DNA of 64,000 bases from RDXT01 sp033765305 (lineage in GTDB: Bacteria > Bacteroidota > Bacteroidia > J057). Made by a program: the position numbers and the translations under genes. This document shows, piece after piece, positions 50,622-59,089 of this stretch. Location of the stretch: contig JANRID010000033.1 of NCBI GenBank assembly GCA_033765305.1, forward strand, positions 1 through 64,000, given 5' to 3'. Under the pieces are notes generated by a model. The model did not search any database and had not been told where the DNA came from. It saw nothing but the letters and a program-made list of their open reading frames with translations. Position 1 is the first letter of the stretch. Each line of letters begins with the position of its first letter.

Positions 50622-51710
50622 ATGCAGACGGCTTCCCTGACTTTCGACCTGATACGTCCATTTCTGGACCGGATGATTCAATCGGGCGAGACGCCCGGCC
50701 TGCACTACGCCTGCTTCAGCGGCAGCCAGATACTGTACCAGTACAGCGCAGGCATGGCATGCCTGCGCAGCGGCGATCCGATGGAGCCCCGCCACACCCT
50801 GCACTGGTATTCGATCACCAAGACCTTCACCGCGCTGGCCGTGCTGCGGCTTGCCGATCAGGGCCTGCTGGATCTCGACGGCCTGGCGGCCTCGTATCTG
50901 CCGGATTTTCCCTATCCGGGCCCGGTCACCCTGCGCCAGCTGCTGACCCACCGGGCCGGCATTCCGAATCCCTTCCCGCTCAACTGGATCCATCCGGCGG
51001 CAGAGCATGCCCGTTTCGATCCGGATGCGTTTTTCGCGGAGGTTTTCCGGCGCCACAGCCGGCTGCACGCCCGGCCGGGCACCCGGTATGCCTATTCCAA
51101 CCTGGGCTATGTGCTGCTGGGCCAGATCCTGGAATCGGTCACGCGCCAGCCCCTGGAAACGGTGATTGAGCAGCAGGTGCTCCGGCCTGCGCGGCTGGGG
51201 CCCGGCTCGGCGGGTTTTGCGGCACCGGATATATCCCGCCATGCCTGCGGCTACCACCGGCGCAATACCCTGAGCTATCATCTGCTGGGGCTGCTCATGC
51301 GGCGCAGCGAGGTGATGGACCCGCAGGCGGACGGGCGCTGGCGGGCATTCCGGCCGGCCTATGTCAACGGCGCCGCCTACGGCGGCCTGATCGGCACCGC
51401 AGAAGCGCTGGCCCGCTACGGGCAGGCCCTCCTGCAGCCCAGCCTGGCCTGGCTGCCGCCAGCCTCCCGCCGGGTCCTGCTGGGCCTCGACGGCCAGCCT
51501 GCCCTGGCCTGGTTCAGCGGGCAGCTGCGGCAGCAGCCCTACCGCGCCCATGCAGGCGGCGGAGGCGGCTATTACGGCGAAATCCGCCTCTATCCGGAGG
51601 CCGGCATCGGCACCGTGATCCTGCTCAACCGCAGCGGGCTCTCCGACGCCCGCCTGCTCGACGGGCCGGACCTGCTCACCGGCATCGCAGGCGCTCCGCA
51701 GCCTGTCTGA
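50622..51710 (+). CDS. Serine hydrolase (beta-lactamase/class C-like family)
   Basis: A 362-residue protein of the beta-lactamase family, S12 type. The catalytic Ser and Lys are in HWYSITKTFTALAVLRL (S-x-x-K), the second motif is Y-S-N in RYAYSNLGYVLLGQIL, and a late HAGGGGGYYGEIRLYP block replaces the K-T-G motif with H-A-G, as seen in many esterase-like members. An RQLLTHRAGIP segment is a family signature. No signal peptide is seen, so it is probably cytoplasmic or an esterase/peptidase rather than a drug-resistance enzyme. The ATG at 50622 is preferred over an upstream TTG. Confidence 0.9.
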   Translation: MQTASLTFDLIRPFLDRMIQSGETPGLHYACFSGSQILYQYSAGMACLRSGDPMEPRHTLHWYSITKTFTALAVLRLADQGLLDLDGLAASYLPDFPYPGPVTLRQLLTHRAGIPNPFPLNWIHPAAEHARFDPDAFFAEVFRRHSRLHARPGTRYAYSNLGYVLLGQILESVTRQPLETVIEQQVLRPARLGPGSAGFAAPDISRHACGYHRRNTLSYHLLGLLMRRSEVMDPQADGRWRAFRPAYVNGAAYGGLIGTAEALARYGQALLQPSLAWLPPASRRVLLGLDGQPALAWFSGQLRQQPYRAHAGGGGGYYGEIRLYPEAGIGTVILLNRSGLSDARLLDGPDLLTGIAGAPQPV

Positions 51711-51760
51711 ACCCGGAGCACCTTTCGTGGCGGGCATGACGGGCAATGGCGCCAATCGCG

Positions 51761-51768
51761 TATCTTTG
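51761..51768 (+). promoter_or_regulatory. -7 element (TATCTTTG) of the GNAT-nitrilase gene
   Basis: TATCTTTG, full match to TAnnTTTG, 18 nt before the ATG at 51787; supports this start rather than the in-frame ATG at 51727. Confidence 0.65.
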
Positions 51769-51786
51769 CCCCACATCCCGGTGTCC

Positions 51787-53331
51787 ATGCTGAACCCCGA
51801 AGCTAAAATCGAACTGCGCAACCTGCGGCTGGAAGACTATTTCGACCTCCGCTCCGCCATGACCGAGGCTTACGCCTCCATGAGCGAGGACATCTGGAGC
51901 GAGCGCCAGATCCGGAAGCTGCTCCAGATTTTCCCCGAAGGCCAGCTCTGCGTGCTGGTCAACGGCAAGGTCGTGGCGGCGGCGCTTTCCATTATCGTCG
52001 ATTACCGCAAATACGGCGATTACCATACCTATGACCAGATTACCGGCCGCACGACATTCAATACCCATGACCCGAACGGCGATGTGCTCTATGGCATCGA
52101 GGTATTCGTGCATCCGGAGTACCGGGGCCTGCGCCTGGGGCGGCGGCTCTACGATGCCCGCAAAGAGCTGTGCGAAAACCTCAACCTGCGCTCCATCGTA
52201 GCCGGGGGCCGGATTCCCAATTACGCCCGCCACGCCGCCGAGCTGACCCCGCGCCAGTATATCGAAAAGGTGAAGATGAAGCAGATCTTCGATCCGGTGC
52301 TCACCTTTCAGTTCTCCAACGATTTCCACGTCAAAAAAATCCTCCAGAATTACCTGCCCGGCGACCAGGAATCGCGCGAGTATGCGACGCTGCTGGAGTG
52401 GAACAATATCTACTACGAAAAGGAGGAAAAGCTCATCAACGCCCGGCAGGAGGTGATCCGCATCGGGCTGGTGCAGTGGCAGATGCGGCCCTTCAACGGA
52501 TTCGACGCCCTGGTGGAGCAGGTGGAATACTTCGTGGATGCGGTGAGCGGCTACCAGGCGGATTTTGTGGTCTTCCCGGAGCTGTTCAACGCGCCGCTGA
52601 TGGCCGAGTTCAACCACCTCGGCGAGGCGCAGGCCATCCGGGAGCTGACCCGCTACACCGAGCCGCTGCGCAAAAAATTTCAGGAGCTGGCCGTTTCGTA
52701 CAATGTCAACATCATCAGCGGCAGCATGCCCTACCTCAAGGAGGACAAGCTGTACAACATCTGCTACCTCTGCCGCCGCGACGGCTCCTGGGACGATTAC
52801 TGCAAGATTCACATTACCCCCTCGGAGGAGCGCGCCTGGGGCATGTCGGGCGGGGACAAGCTGCAGGTCTTCGAGACCGACGCGGGGCGGATCGGGGTGC
52901 TGATCTGCTACGACGTGGAGTTTCCGGAGCTGGCGCGGCTCTACGCCTCGCAGGGCATGGAGATTCTGTTTGTGCCCTTTCTGACCGATACGCAGAACGG
53001 CTACAACCGGGTGCGGCGCTGCGCGCAGGCGCGGGCCGTGGAGAACGAGTGCTATGTGGCCATCGCCGGCAGCGTGGGCAACCTCCCGCAGGTGAGCAAC
53101 ATGGACATTCACTATGCGCAGTCGGCCATTTTTACGCCTTCCGATTTTTCCTTCCCCACCAATGCGATCACGGCCGAGGCGACGCCCAACACGGAGCTGA
53201 TCGTGATCGGGGATGTGAACCTGAACCTGCTCAAGGAGCTGCACGAGTTCGGCACGGTGCGCACCATGAAGGACCGCCGCCTGGACCTCTACGACGTGGT
53301 CTGGAAGCACCGGAGCCGGCGGAACGGGTGA
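51787..53331 (+). CDS. GNAT acetyltransferase-nitrilase fusion protein
   Basis: A 514-residue two-domain protein. Residues about 7-200 form a GNAT N-acetyltransferase: IELRNLRLEDYFDLR, CVLVNGKVVAAALSIIVDY and the acetyl-CoA loop EVFVHPEYRGLRLGRRLYDA (R/Q-x-x-G-x-G/A). Residues about 225-505 form a carbon-nitrogen hydrolase with the complete Glu-Lys-Cys triad: FPELF (Glu265), CKIHITPSEE (Lys340), and LICYDVEFPE (Cys374). A hydrolase of this branch would act on amides or nitriles, while the GNAT domain would acetylate an amine; a coupled substrate is unknown. The gene converges with rloB, 3 nt between stops. Confidence 0.93.
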   Translation: MLNPEAKIELRNLRLEDYFDLRSAMTEAYASMSEDIWSERQIRKLLQIFPEGQLCVLVNGKVVAAALSIIVDYRKYGDYHTYDQITGRTTFNTHDPNGDVLYGIEVFVHPEYRGLRLGRRLYDARKELCENLNLRSIVAGGRIPNYARHAAELTPRQYIEKVKMKQIFDPVLTFQFSNDFHVKKILQNYLPGDQESREYATLLEWNNIYYEKEEKLINARQEVIRIGLVQWQMRPFNGFDALVEQVEYFVDAVSGYQADFVVFPELFNAPLMAEFNHLGEAQAIRELTRYTEPLRKKFQELAVSYNVNIISGSMPYLKEDKLYNICYLCRRDGSWDDYCKIHITPSEERAWGMSGGDKLQVFETDAGRIGVLICYDVEFPELARLYASQGMEILFVPFLTDTQNGYNRVRRCAQARAVENECYVAIAGSVGNLPQVSNMDIHYAQSAIFTPSDFSFPTNAITAEATPNTELIVIGDVNLNLLKELHEFGTVRTMKDRRLDLYDVVWKHRSRRNG

Positions 53332-53334
53332 GGG

Positions 53335-54027
53335 CTAGCGGTGCTGCAGCAGCGCTTCGACCAGTTGGAATACGGTTGTCGACGATTCGGCCGCCGCCGG
53401 ACTGAGATGCCGGCATGCTTCGTGTATCTGCCTGGCCCGCTGGATTGCACGCATCATCCGGCTGGGGCCGCCCGGCGCTTCCCGCCCCTCCATCAGCCCA
53501 AACAACTCTTTCGATATCCGCTTGTCGGCCCCGTCAAAGGGAAAGCCAAGTTCGCGGAGCGCGGAATGGATGAGCCGGATGCAGTCCTTCCGGTGCAATG
53601 CGCTGCCCTGATGCGGATGGAAGTGCAGCAGCATCCAGTATTCGAATGCCTGATTGGAGTACGCAGGGCGGATCCCGGCACGCTCCGCGAGCCGTACTGC
53701 CTCGTTAAACTGGCTGTCCGGATAATCATCCTTATCGAAGACGCACCATACCTGATCGTAGGGAGCCTGCTTCATCCACTGGATTGCCTTATTGACCAGC
53801 GATATGGTATTGCAGCCTTCCCCTACGGCGCGAACTTCCGCCGACGGAAGCCGGAAATGCCTGAAATAGGAAGGCTCCGTAGCTTCCCCTTCGCATACGA
53901 TCAGAAAGGTGGCTTTGGCATCCCGAGCAGGTCTCGGCCTGCTAAGCGAAGGCGCAGGTGGCCTGGAAGCGGCGGTTCTTTGGCGGCCCTTCTTTCCTGC
54001 TGCGGCGCTCCGTTTGTTTGTTTTCAT
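53335..54027 (-). CDS. rloB: RloB-family protein (Toprim-like effector of a defence pair)
   Basis: A 230-residue RloB-like protein. A basic, low-complexity N terminus of about 35 residues (Lys/Arg-rich) precedes the core. Core motifs are FLIVCEGEATEPSYFRHF with Glu46/Glu48, and VWCVFDKDDYP with Asp98-Asp100-Asp101, the E...DxD arrangement of a Toprim-like metal-dependent nuclease, followed by YSNQAFEYWMLLHF, a family signature. RloB and the related AbiLii are associated with restriction or abortive infection. The gene starts 3 nt after the stop of the RloA-like ATPase and is expected to be its partner effector. Confidence 0.93.
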   Translation of the reverse strand: MKTNKRSAAAGKKGRQRTAASRPPAPSLSRPRPARDAKATFLIVCEGEATEPSYFRHFRLPSAEVRAVGEGCNTISLVNKAIQWMKQAPYDQVWCVFDKDDYPDSQFNEAVRLAERAGIRPAYSNQAFEYWMLLHFHPHQGSALHRKDCIRLIHSALRELGFPFDGADKRISKELFGLMEGREAPGGPSRMMRAIQRARQIHEACRHLSPAAAESSTTVFQLVEALLQHR

Positions 54028-54030
54028 GCC

Positions 54031-55320
54031 TCAGTCGTCTGCAAGGGCCAGATACGGAACCGCGCCATATTTGCCCCGGATATAATTTTTCTCGAACGAC
54101 TCCTGTTTGCGGACCTTGTCGGTCTTGAAGTCGGCGAGGGAATACAAGCGGGCGTCGCCATACTTGCTCTTCTCTGTAAACCAGATCTGGTCCCGGCGCA
54201 GTACACTGGAATCCAACAGATTGGTATTGTGCGTATTGCAAATGAGCTGGGCATGATGCGGATTATGCCGGGCAGAATTGAACAGCTCAACGATCCGGCC
54301 AGCCAGATTCGGATGCAGCTGCGAGTCGAACTCATCGATCATCAGGACGGATCCTCGCTCGATCGCATCCAGCATCGGCCCGGCGAGGAAAAAATATTTC
54401 TGTGTCCCGGCAGACTCGTCATGCATGAGGGAAAATTCTGCATGCCCCTCAGCCGCCTGCTTTTCGCCGTACTTCTTGTATGTAAACCATACGTCCGGAT
54501 GCGTGTCCGGGTCCTGCGGAGCGCTTCCGGCATGCTCGCGTCTTTTTTCCTCCCCCAGGCTGTACGGATACCCCGGGGCATGTTCGGAGGGCTTCAGATA
54601 AAAATCTTCAACCTGAATATCAGCTGCCAGCAGCAGATTCAGTATCTTCCGTTTAGTTGCCGGATCAGCTGTCCGGTGTATGGCTGTGCCGCCGTAATGG
54701 GTCTCATGCAGCGCGGACAAGATGCCCAGCCGGCTGAACCAGTCCAGAACCTGAATGGATACCGGATCATTGAACTGAGCAGCCACCGAGAGCATCAGCG
54801 TATTGTCCCGTACCAGCTCCTGCTGCTTGAGCATCTTGCCTTTGGGGTACTCCCTGGGGTGGATGTCGAAGTCCTGGTAGGTTCTGTAAAATAATTCGAT
54901 CTCCTTTTTCCGTTTCTTGCTGTACAGCCACTCGGATACCACCCGCCGCCGGTCGGCCTCGAATCCGTAGCGGTACATCGTGTTTTCATGCAGGAACACG
55001 ACCTCGAACACACTTGGCGCGTGTTCTGTCTGTGTATCCAGCCTGAAGGGCTCCATCTGGATTTCGTCCCCTTTCTGGCTGTCTTTCAGACCGGACAGCA
55101 CGAAGCGCTTCATAAAGGCCATGGCTTCGATCAGCTTGCTTTTACCGCTGGCATTCGCGCCATACACCACCGCGCTTTTCAGAATCCGCAAGCCGAATAT
55201 GGGATCATGCGCCACATTATCCTGCTCGCGGATGCGGGTGTCATACCCGGAGGCAATCATGCTAAGCACCGCCCGGTCTTTGAATACTTTATAGTTTGTT
55301 ACTGAAAACTGCAGGAGCAT
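54031..55320 (-). CDS. rloA: RloA-like AAA/ABC-type ATPase (defence sensor)
   Basis: A 429-residue ATPase of the SMC/ABC-like AAA_15 type used in defence systems. Walker A is YGANASGKS (54-61); Walker B is VLMIDEFDSQLHP; the switch His lies in ICNTHNTNLLD; an ESAGTQKYF segment serves as the ABC signature region. The N terminus MLLQFSVTNYKVFKD and the middle region are family typical. The protein probably senses infection and activates the RloB partner whose gene starts 3 nt downstream. Relatives include AbiLi and the ATPases of OLD, Gabija and PARIS systems. An AT-rich promoter region lies upstream. Confidence 0.93.
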   Translation of the reverse strand: MLLQFSVTNYKVFKDRAVLSMIASGYDTRIREQDNVAHDPIFGLRILKSAVVYGANASGKSKLIEAMAFMKRFVLSGLKDSQKGDEIQMEPFRLDTQTEHAPSVFEVVFLHENTMYRYGFEADRRRVVSEWLYSKKRKKEIELFYRTYQDFDIHPREYPKGKMLKQQELVRDNTLMLSVAAQFNDPVSIQVLDWFSRLGILSALHETHYGGTAIHRTADPATKRKILNLLLAADIQVEDFYLKPSEHAPGYPYSLGEEKRREHAGSAPQDPDTHPDVWFTYKKYGEKQAAEGHAEFSLMHDESAGTQKYFFLAGPMLDAIERGSVLMIDEFDSQLHPNLAGRIVELFNSARHNPHHAQLICNTHNTNLLDSSVLRRDQIWFTEKSKYGDARLYSLADFKTDKVRKQESFEKNYIRGKYGAVPYLALADD

Positions 55321-55348
55321 CTGGTTTGCTATTATGCTTGCATAGTCT

Positions 55349-55379
55349 CAACTATACGATGTATTTTTCTGAAATCAAA
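55349..55379 (-). promoter_or_regulatory. Promoter of rloA-rloB
   Basis: On the minus strand TTTG (55376-55379), a 19-nt spacer and TATAGTTG (55349-55356) fit the Bacteroidota promoter with one mismatch. The leader to the start at 55320 is 28 nt. Confidence 0.65.
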
Positions 55380-55380
55380 C

Positions 55381-55427
55381 TAATAGAGGGTTTTTTTGCA
55401 ATAAATAAGCATAAATAACCTCTATTA
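55381..55427. repeat. Inverted repeat upstream of rloA promoter
   Basis: TAATAGAGG (55381-55389) and CCTCTATTA (55419-55427) form a 9-bp inverted repeat around an AT-rich 29-nt spacer with a T7 run. It sits directly upstream of the -33 box; it might bind a regulator. The divergent gene starts at 55536. Confidence 0.55.
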
Positions 55428-55511
55428 TTCAAAATACTCCCTGCCGGGCAGCTGCTGCGGCCCCTCCCGCAGCCTTCACATCTGCGTAACAGCCGGATTC
55501 CGGATTGTGCC

Positions 55512-55519
55512 TATCTTTG
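55512..55519 (+). promoter_or_regulatory. -7 element (TATCTTTG) of the membrane-protein/GDPD unit
   Basis: TATCTTTG, full match, 16 nt before the ATG at 55536. Confidence 0.6.
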
Positions 55520-55535
55520 CCTAAATCCTCCGCTT

Positions 55536-55892
55536 ATGCTGCGAATGCTGCTGGCATGCATCCTGATGGCCCTGGCGCTGAGCCTGCCGGCGGCTGCGCC
55601 TGCCTTCCAGGCCAACCTTGAATCTGCTGCGCCGATGACCGAAGCTGCCTCCGACTCCGCACCCGCCTGGATGGCGCCTGCCGCCGCCGCTGCAGGCCTG
55701 GCTGGCCTCGTCCTGATGTGGCTCCCCTACGTGAGCCTGCTGGGGCTCATCCTCCTGCTCGCCGGCCTCGCCAGCGGCATCTGGCTCCGCCGCAAAGGCC
55801 ATAAAAATCTGTACACCCGGCTTGCCGTACTCTCCGGCATCCTCGGCCTCATCGGCTTCCTCGGCGTGGCAGGGCTCTTGTTATTTTTCTGA
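55536..55892 (+). CDS. Small membrane protein with signal peptide, unknown function
   Basis: A 118-residue protein with a signal-like N terminus (MLRMLLACILMALALSLPAA) followed by an Ala-rich stretch and two hydrophobic segments at about residues 47-82 (broken by LPYV) and 97-118. A small basic loop (RRKGHKNLYTR) lies between them, so the topology is probably three spans or a cleaved protein with two to three. No family was recognised; it resembles short DUF4190-type membrane proteins only in general layout. The GDPD gene follows after 11 nt, so the two are co-transcribed. Confidence 0.72.
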   Translation: MLRMLLACILMALALSLPAAAPAFQANLESAAPMTEAASDSAPAWMAPAAAAAGLAGLVLMWLPYVSLLGLILLLAGLASGIWLRRKGHKNLYTRLAVLSGILGLIGFLGVAGLLLFF

Positions 55893-55903
55893 TCATCAGC
55901 TCC

Positions 55904-56803
55904 ATGAACCAACGGAACTCCCTTTTACTCACCCTCCTGGGCCTCCTCGCCGCCCTCGGCGGCTGCGTTCCGAAGCAGCAGGCCCTCCCGGACAATCCCT
56001 ACCGGATCGAGCCCGGCGGCCGCCCCTGGATCATCGCCCACGGCGGTGCCAAGGCACTCTTTCCCGAAAATACCATGATGGCCTTCGAAGGCGCCATGCG
56101 CATCGGCGTGGATGCCCTCGAAATGGATGTCAACCTGACTCAAGATGACGTGCTCGTCACGCTGCACGACCTGACCATCGACGGCATGAGCGACGGCAGC
56201 GGCGAGGCCATCGGCTATACCTTCGCCGAGCTCCAGGCCTTCAATTTCGCCCACGATTTCCAGGCGCTGGACGGCAGCTACCCGCTCCGCGATACGGTCG
56301 TGCGCATCCCGCGCCTGCGCGAGGTCCTCGAAGCCTTCCCCGGCACCTACCACATCATCGAGCTGAAAAATCCCGGCGAAGACGGCAAGCGTGCGGCAGC
56401 GCTGCTCAAAGGGCTGATCGATTCGCTGGATATGAAAGACCGGGTGGTCATCGCATCTTTCCACGACGAGGTGCTGCGGCATTTCCTGTCCCTGACCGAT
56501 GGAAGCTATGCCCTGTCCAGCTCGGAGGAGGAAACCAAAGACTTTGTCTTTACCGGCCTGTCGGCGATGGAATACCTCTACCGCCCGCGCTCGGCGGTGG
56601 TGGCCATCCCGACGGAAAGCGCCGGCATCCCGCTGGATGCGCAGCGGGTGATCCGCTCCGCGCACCGCCGCAACATGGCCGTGCAGTACTGGACCATCAA
56701 TGAACAGGACGAAATGCGCAGCCTCATCGAAGCCGGCGCCGACGGCCTCATTACCGACCGCCCCGACCTCATGCAGGAAGTGCTGGAAGAAATGGGCTTC
56801 TGA
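55904..56803 (+). CDS. Glycerophosphodiester phosphodiesterase, lipoprotein
   Basis: A 299-residue GDPD-family protein. The lipoprotein signal ends at LAALGGC. The catalytic motif is WIIAHGGAKALFPENTMMAF, where the family has H-R-G; the Arg of HRG is replaced by Gly in this HGG version. The ALEMDVNLTQDDVLVTLHD segment supplies the metal-binding Glu and Asp and the second His. The C-terminal VQYWTINEQDEM, then GADGLITDRPD, completes the TIM barrel. It would release sn-glycerol 3-phosphate from glycerophosphodiesters in the periplasm. The HGG substitution is also found in some secreted relatives. Confidence 0.92.
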   Translation: MNQRNSLLLTLLGLLAALGGCVPKQQALPDNPYRIEPGGRPWIIAHGGAKALFPENTMMAFEGAMRIGVDALEMDVNLTQDDVLVTLHDLTIDGMSDGSGEAIGYTFAELQAFNFAHDFQALDGSYPLRDTVVRIPRLREVLEAFPGTYHIIELKNPGEDGKRAAALLKGLIDSLDMKDRVVIASFHDEVLRHFLSLTDGSYALSSSEEETKDFVFTGLSAMEYLYRPRSAVVAIPTESAGIPLDAQRVIRSAHRRNMAVQYWTINEQDEMRSLIEAGADGLITDRPDLMQEVLEEMGF

Positions 56804-56917
56804 ACCGGGGCCTTGCACGCTTGTCCGGATATTGCGCACGCTTGATTAATTCCGCGTATCCGGACAGCAGATGCTCCGTAGATTGTTATACACTAACAAT
56901 CAATCACTTACTGCACA

Positions 56918-57727
56918 ATGAGACGACATGTTACGCATGGGGTGCTGGCGCTCCTGCTGCTGGCAGCCCTGCCCGCCCGGGCGCAGCTGCCCTTCGTGGA
57001 GCAGCGCCACGACCCCGAGATCTCGATGACCCTGCGCTACAGCCGCCCCGGCCCGCTGCTGCGGGATGCCAACTACCGCCAGGGGGTGGGGTTTGAAATG
57101 CAGATGCTCGGCGCGCCGCAGCGGCTGGGGTTGCCGCTCTTCCTCCAGGCCGGCGCGAGCTTCAGCTACGACGCTGGCGGCAGCGAAAAACTTCCGGTCA
57201 CCTACACCTTCCCGGAACCGGTATCGGGCGATCTGCTCATCAGCAACTTTCAGGTGGGCGGCCACGCGGTGGCCCAGCTGAGCACCTCCCCTGCCCTGCC
57301 GGTGCAGCTTTACGCGCAGGGCCTGCTCGGCGGACGGATGTTCGTGACGCATGAGACCTTCACGCCGGAAGGCCTCAGCCACGACACCGACGACGACTGC
57401 CCCGAACCGGTGGCCCTGGCCCGCTCCTTCACCCTCAGCTATGGCGCCGGCGGCGGCATGCGGATCCAGCTCTCCGAATACGCCCGGCTCGATCTCCGCG
57501 CCCAGTACCTGCACGGCGGCTACGCCCGCTTCGTGGACCTGGAAACGGTGCGGCCCTCGACAGAAGATGCCAACCGGATTCTCCATCAAACCGGCAGCGC
57601 GGTCCGGAGCAACGGATGGTTCTTCGGCATCGGACTCACCCTGCCGATGTCGGGCGGGTGCGGAAGCAGCTGCGGATCTGAGCGCAGCACGTTCTCCGAC
57701 TTTTCCAGCGGCGGCGGCTGCCGCTGA
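56918..57727 (+). CDS. Secreted outer-membrane-barrel-like protein
   Basis: A 269-residue protein with signal peptide ending at ALPARAQ. The rest is rich in alternating aromatic/hydrophobic strands, such as EISMTLRYSRPGP, LFLQAGASFSY, LPVQLYAQGLLGGRMF, MRIQLSEYARLDLRAQYL and WFFGIGLTLPMS, consistent with an eight- to ten-strand outer-membrane beta-barrel. The last 20 residues are rich in Cys, Gly and Ser (GGCGSSCG), unusual for a barrel end, and a terminal aromatic residue is missing, so insertion by the BAM machinery is not certain. Family not recognised. Confidence 0.75.
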   Translation: MRRHVTHGVLALLLLAALPARAQLPFVEQRHDPEISMTLRYSRPGPLLRDANYRQGVGFEMQMLGAPQRLGLPLFLQAGASFSYDAGGSEKLPVTYTFPEPVSGDLLISNFQVGGHAVAQLSTSPALPVQLYAQGLLGGRMFVTHETFTPEGLSHDTDDDCPEPVALARSFTLSYGAGGGMRIQLSEYARLDLRAQYLHGGYARFVDLETVRPSTEDANRILHQTGSAVRSNGWFFGIGLTLPMSGGCGSSCGSERSTFSDFSSGGGCR

Positions 57728-57744
57728 CCCCAGCGCCTGACCAT

Positions 57745-57786
57745 CCGGGCGGCTGTCTCCGCAAGGGGGCAGCCGCCCGGCGTTTT
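57745..57786 (+). terminator. Intrinsic terminator after barrel-like gene
   Basis: Perfect 11-bp stem (CCGGGCGGCTG, 57745-57755, with 57770-57780) and 14-nt loop followed by CGTTTTC. Confidence 0.7.
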
Positions 57787-57810
57787 CAGGGCGATTCCCC
57801 GGCAATTCCG

Positions 57811-57818
57811 TACCTTGC
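57811..57818 (+). promoter_or_regulatory. -7 element (TACCTTGC) of the sensor kinase gene
   Basis: TACCTTGC 21 nt before the ATG at 57840, within the recurring CCGTACCTTGC context also seen before hemW. Confidence 0.45.
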
Positions 57819-57839
57819 ATCCGACCAATCTGTCCCTGC

Positions 57840-59084
57840 ATGGCCTTTCTGGATCTGCGTTTTCTCACCCGGCTGGCTTTTTTCGTGCTGGCGCTGCTGA
57901 TCATCGGCGGATCGCTGCTCTACTCCAACTACCTGGCCCGCCAGCTGGCCCGCAAGGAGCAGCAGTCTGTAGAGCTGTACGCCAAGGCGCAGGAGCTGAT
58001 CGCCCGGCCTGCGGGCGGGGAAGACCTCTTTCTGGGGTTTGTATTCGAATATATCGTCCTGGACTCCAGCGGGGCCGTGCCCCGCATGCTCATCGGCGAG
58101 TCGGGCCGGATCGATGCGCACAACCTCCGCCTGCCCTATGACATGAGCCCTGCCGACTCGGCTGCCTGGCTGGAGCGGAAACTGGAGCAGCTCAAGGGCG
58201 AGTATCCCCCGATCGAAGTGGAATTTGCGCCGGGGCGCAGCATCCAGGTGGCCTACGGCGAGTCCGATCTCCTGCGGCAGCTGCGCTGGTTCCCGCTGGC
58301 GCAGCTGCTTGCGGCCTTTCTTTTCATCGCCCTGGCCATTGCGACCCTCGTCTCGGCGACCCGCAGCGAGCAGAACCGCGTGTGGGTAGGCATGGCCAAG
58401 GAAACCGCCCACCAGCTCGGCACGCCGGTTTCCAGCCTGATGGCCTGGGTGGAGCTGCTCCGCGACAGCCTGACCGGACGCGGCGGCGATCTCGATATGC
58501 TGGATGAAATGGAGCGCGACCTGCGCCGCCTCGAAACCATTGCCGAACGCTTCTCCAAAATCGGCTCCCAGCCTGAGCTGAGCGAGGTGAGCCTGCGCCA
58601 GGTGCTCGACCATTCCGCCGAATACCTCCAGAAGCGCATGACCCGCTCCGGCAGCATCCGCCTGGCCCTCAAAAACCAGATTCCCCTCGACAGCCAGCTC
58701 CAGATCAACCCGCAGCTGTTTGACTGGGTCATCGAAAACCTGCTCAAGAACGCGCTGGATGCCATCCAGTCCCGTGAGGGGCTCATCACCATCGAGGCCG
58801 GCGACCGGGGCGCCTGGTACTACATCGATGTCACAGATACCGGCAAGGGTATCCCCAAGGGGCATTTCCGGAAAGTCTTCGAGCCGGGCTTCACGACCAA
58901 AAAACGGGGCTGGGGGCTGGGCCTGAGCCTCAGCCGGCGGATCATCGAATCGTATCACCGGGGCCGCATCTTCGTGCGGCATTCGGAGCCGGGCAAGGGC
59001 ACGACTTTCCGCATTCTGCTGCCCAAGGGCAAGCGCCCGCTGCAGCGGCGCTCCCCCCGAAAACGTGCCGCAGGCAGTGCGTGA
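57840..59084 (+). CDS. Sensor histidine kinase (orphan)
   Basis: A 414-residue membrane kinase. Two membrane spans (about residues 9-30 and 155-177) flank a periplasmic sensor region of about 120 residues of unknown fold. The catalytic part has the H-box AKETAHQLGTPVSSLM with phospho-accepting His, the N-box ENLLKNALDA, G1 box DTGKGI, F box FEPGFTTKKRG and G2 box GWGLGLSLSRR. All motifs for autophosphorylation are intact. The H-box AHQLGTP is a Bacteroidota-type variation of the usual HELRTP. No response regulator gene is adjacent, so the partner is encoded elsewhere. Confidence 0.93.
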   Translation: MAFLDLRFLTRLAFFVLALLIIGGSLLYSNYLARQLARKEQQSVELYAKAQELIARPAGGEDLFLGFVFEYIVLDSSGAVPRMLIGESGRIDAHNLRLPYDMSPADSAAWLERKLEQLKGEYPPIEVEFAPGRSIQVAYGESDLLRQLRWFPLAQLLAAFLFIALAIATLVSATRSEQNRVWVGMAKETAHQLGTPVSSLMAWVELLRDSLTGRGGDLDMLDEMERDLRRLETIAERFSKIGSQPELSEVSLRQVLDHSAEYLQKRMTRSGSIRLALKNQIPLDSQLQINPQLFDWVIENLLKNALDAIQSREGLITIEAGDRGAWYYIDVTDTGKGIPKGHFRKVFEPGFTTKKRGWGLGLSLSRRIIESYHRGRIFVRHSEPGKGTTFRILLPKGKRPLQRRSPRKRAAGSA

Positions 59085-59089
59085 GCACG

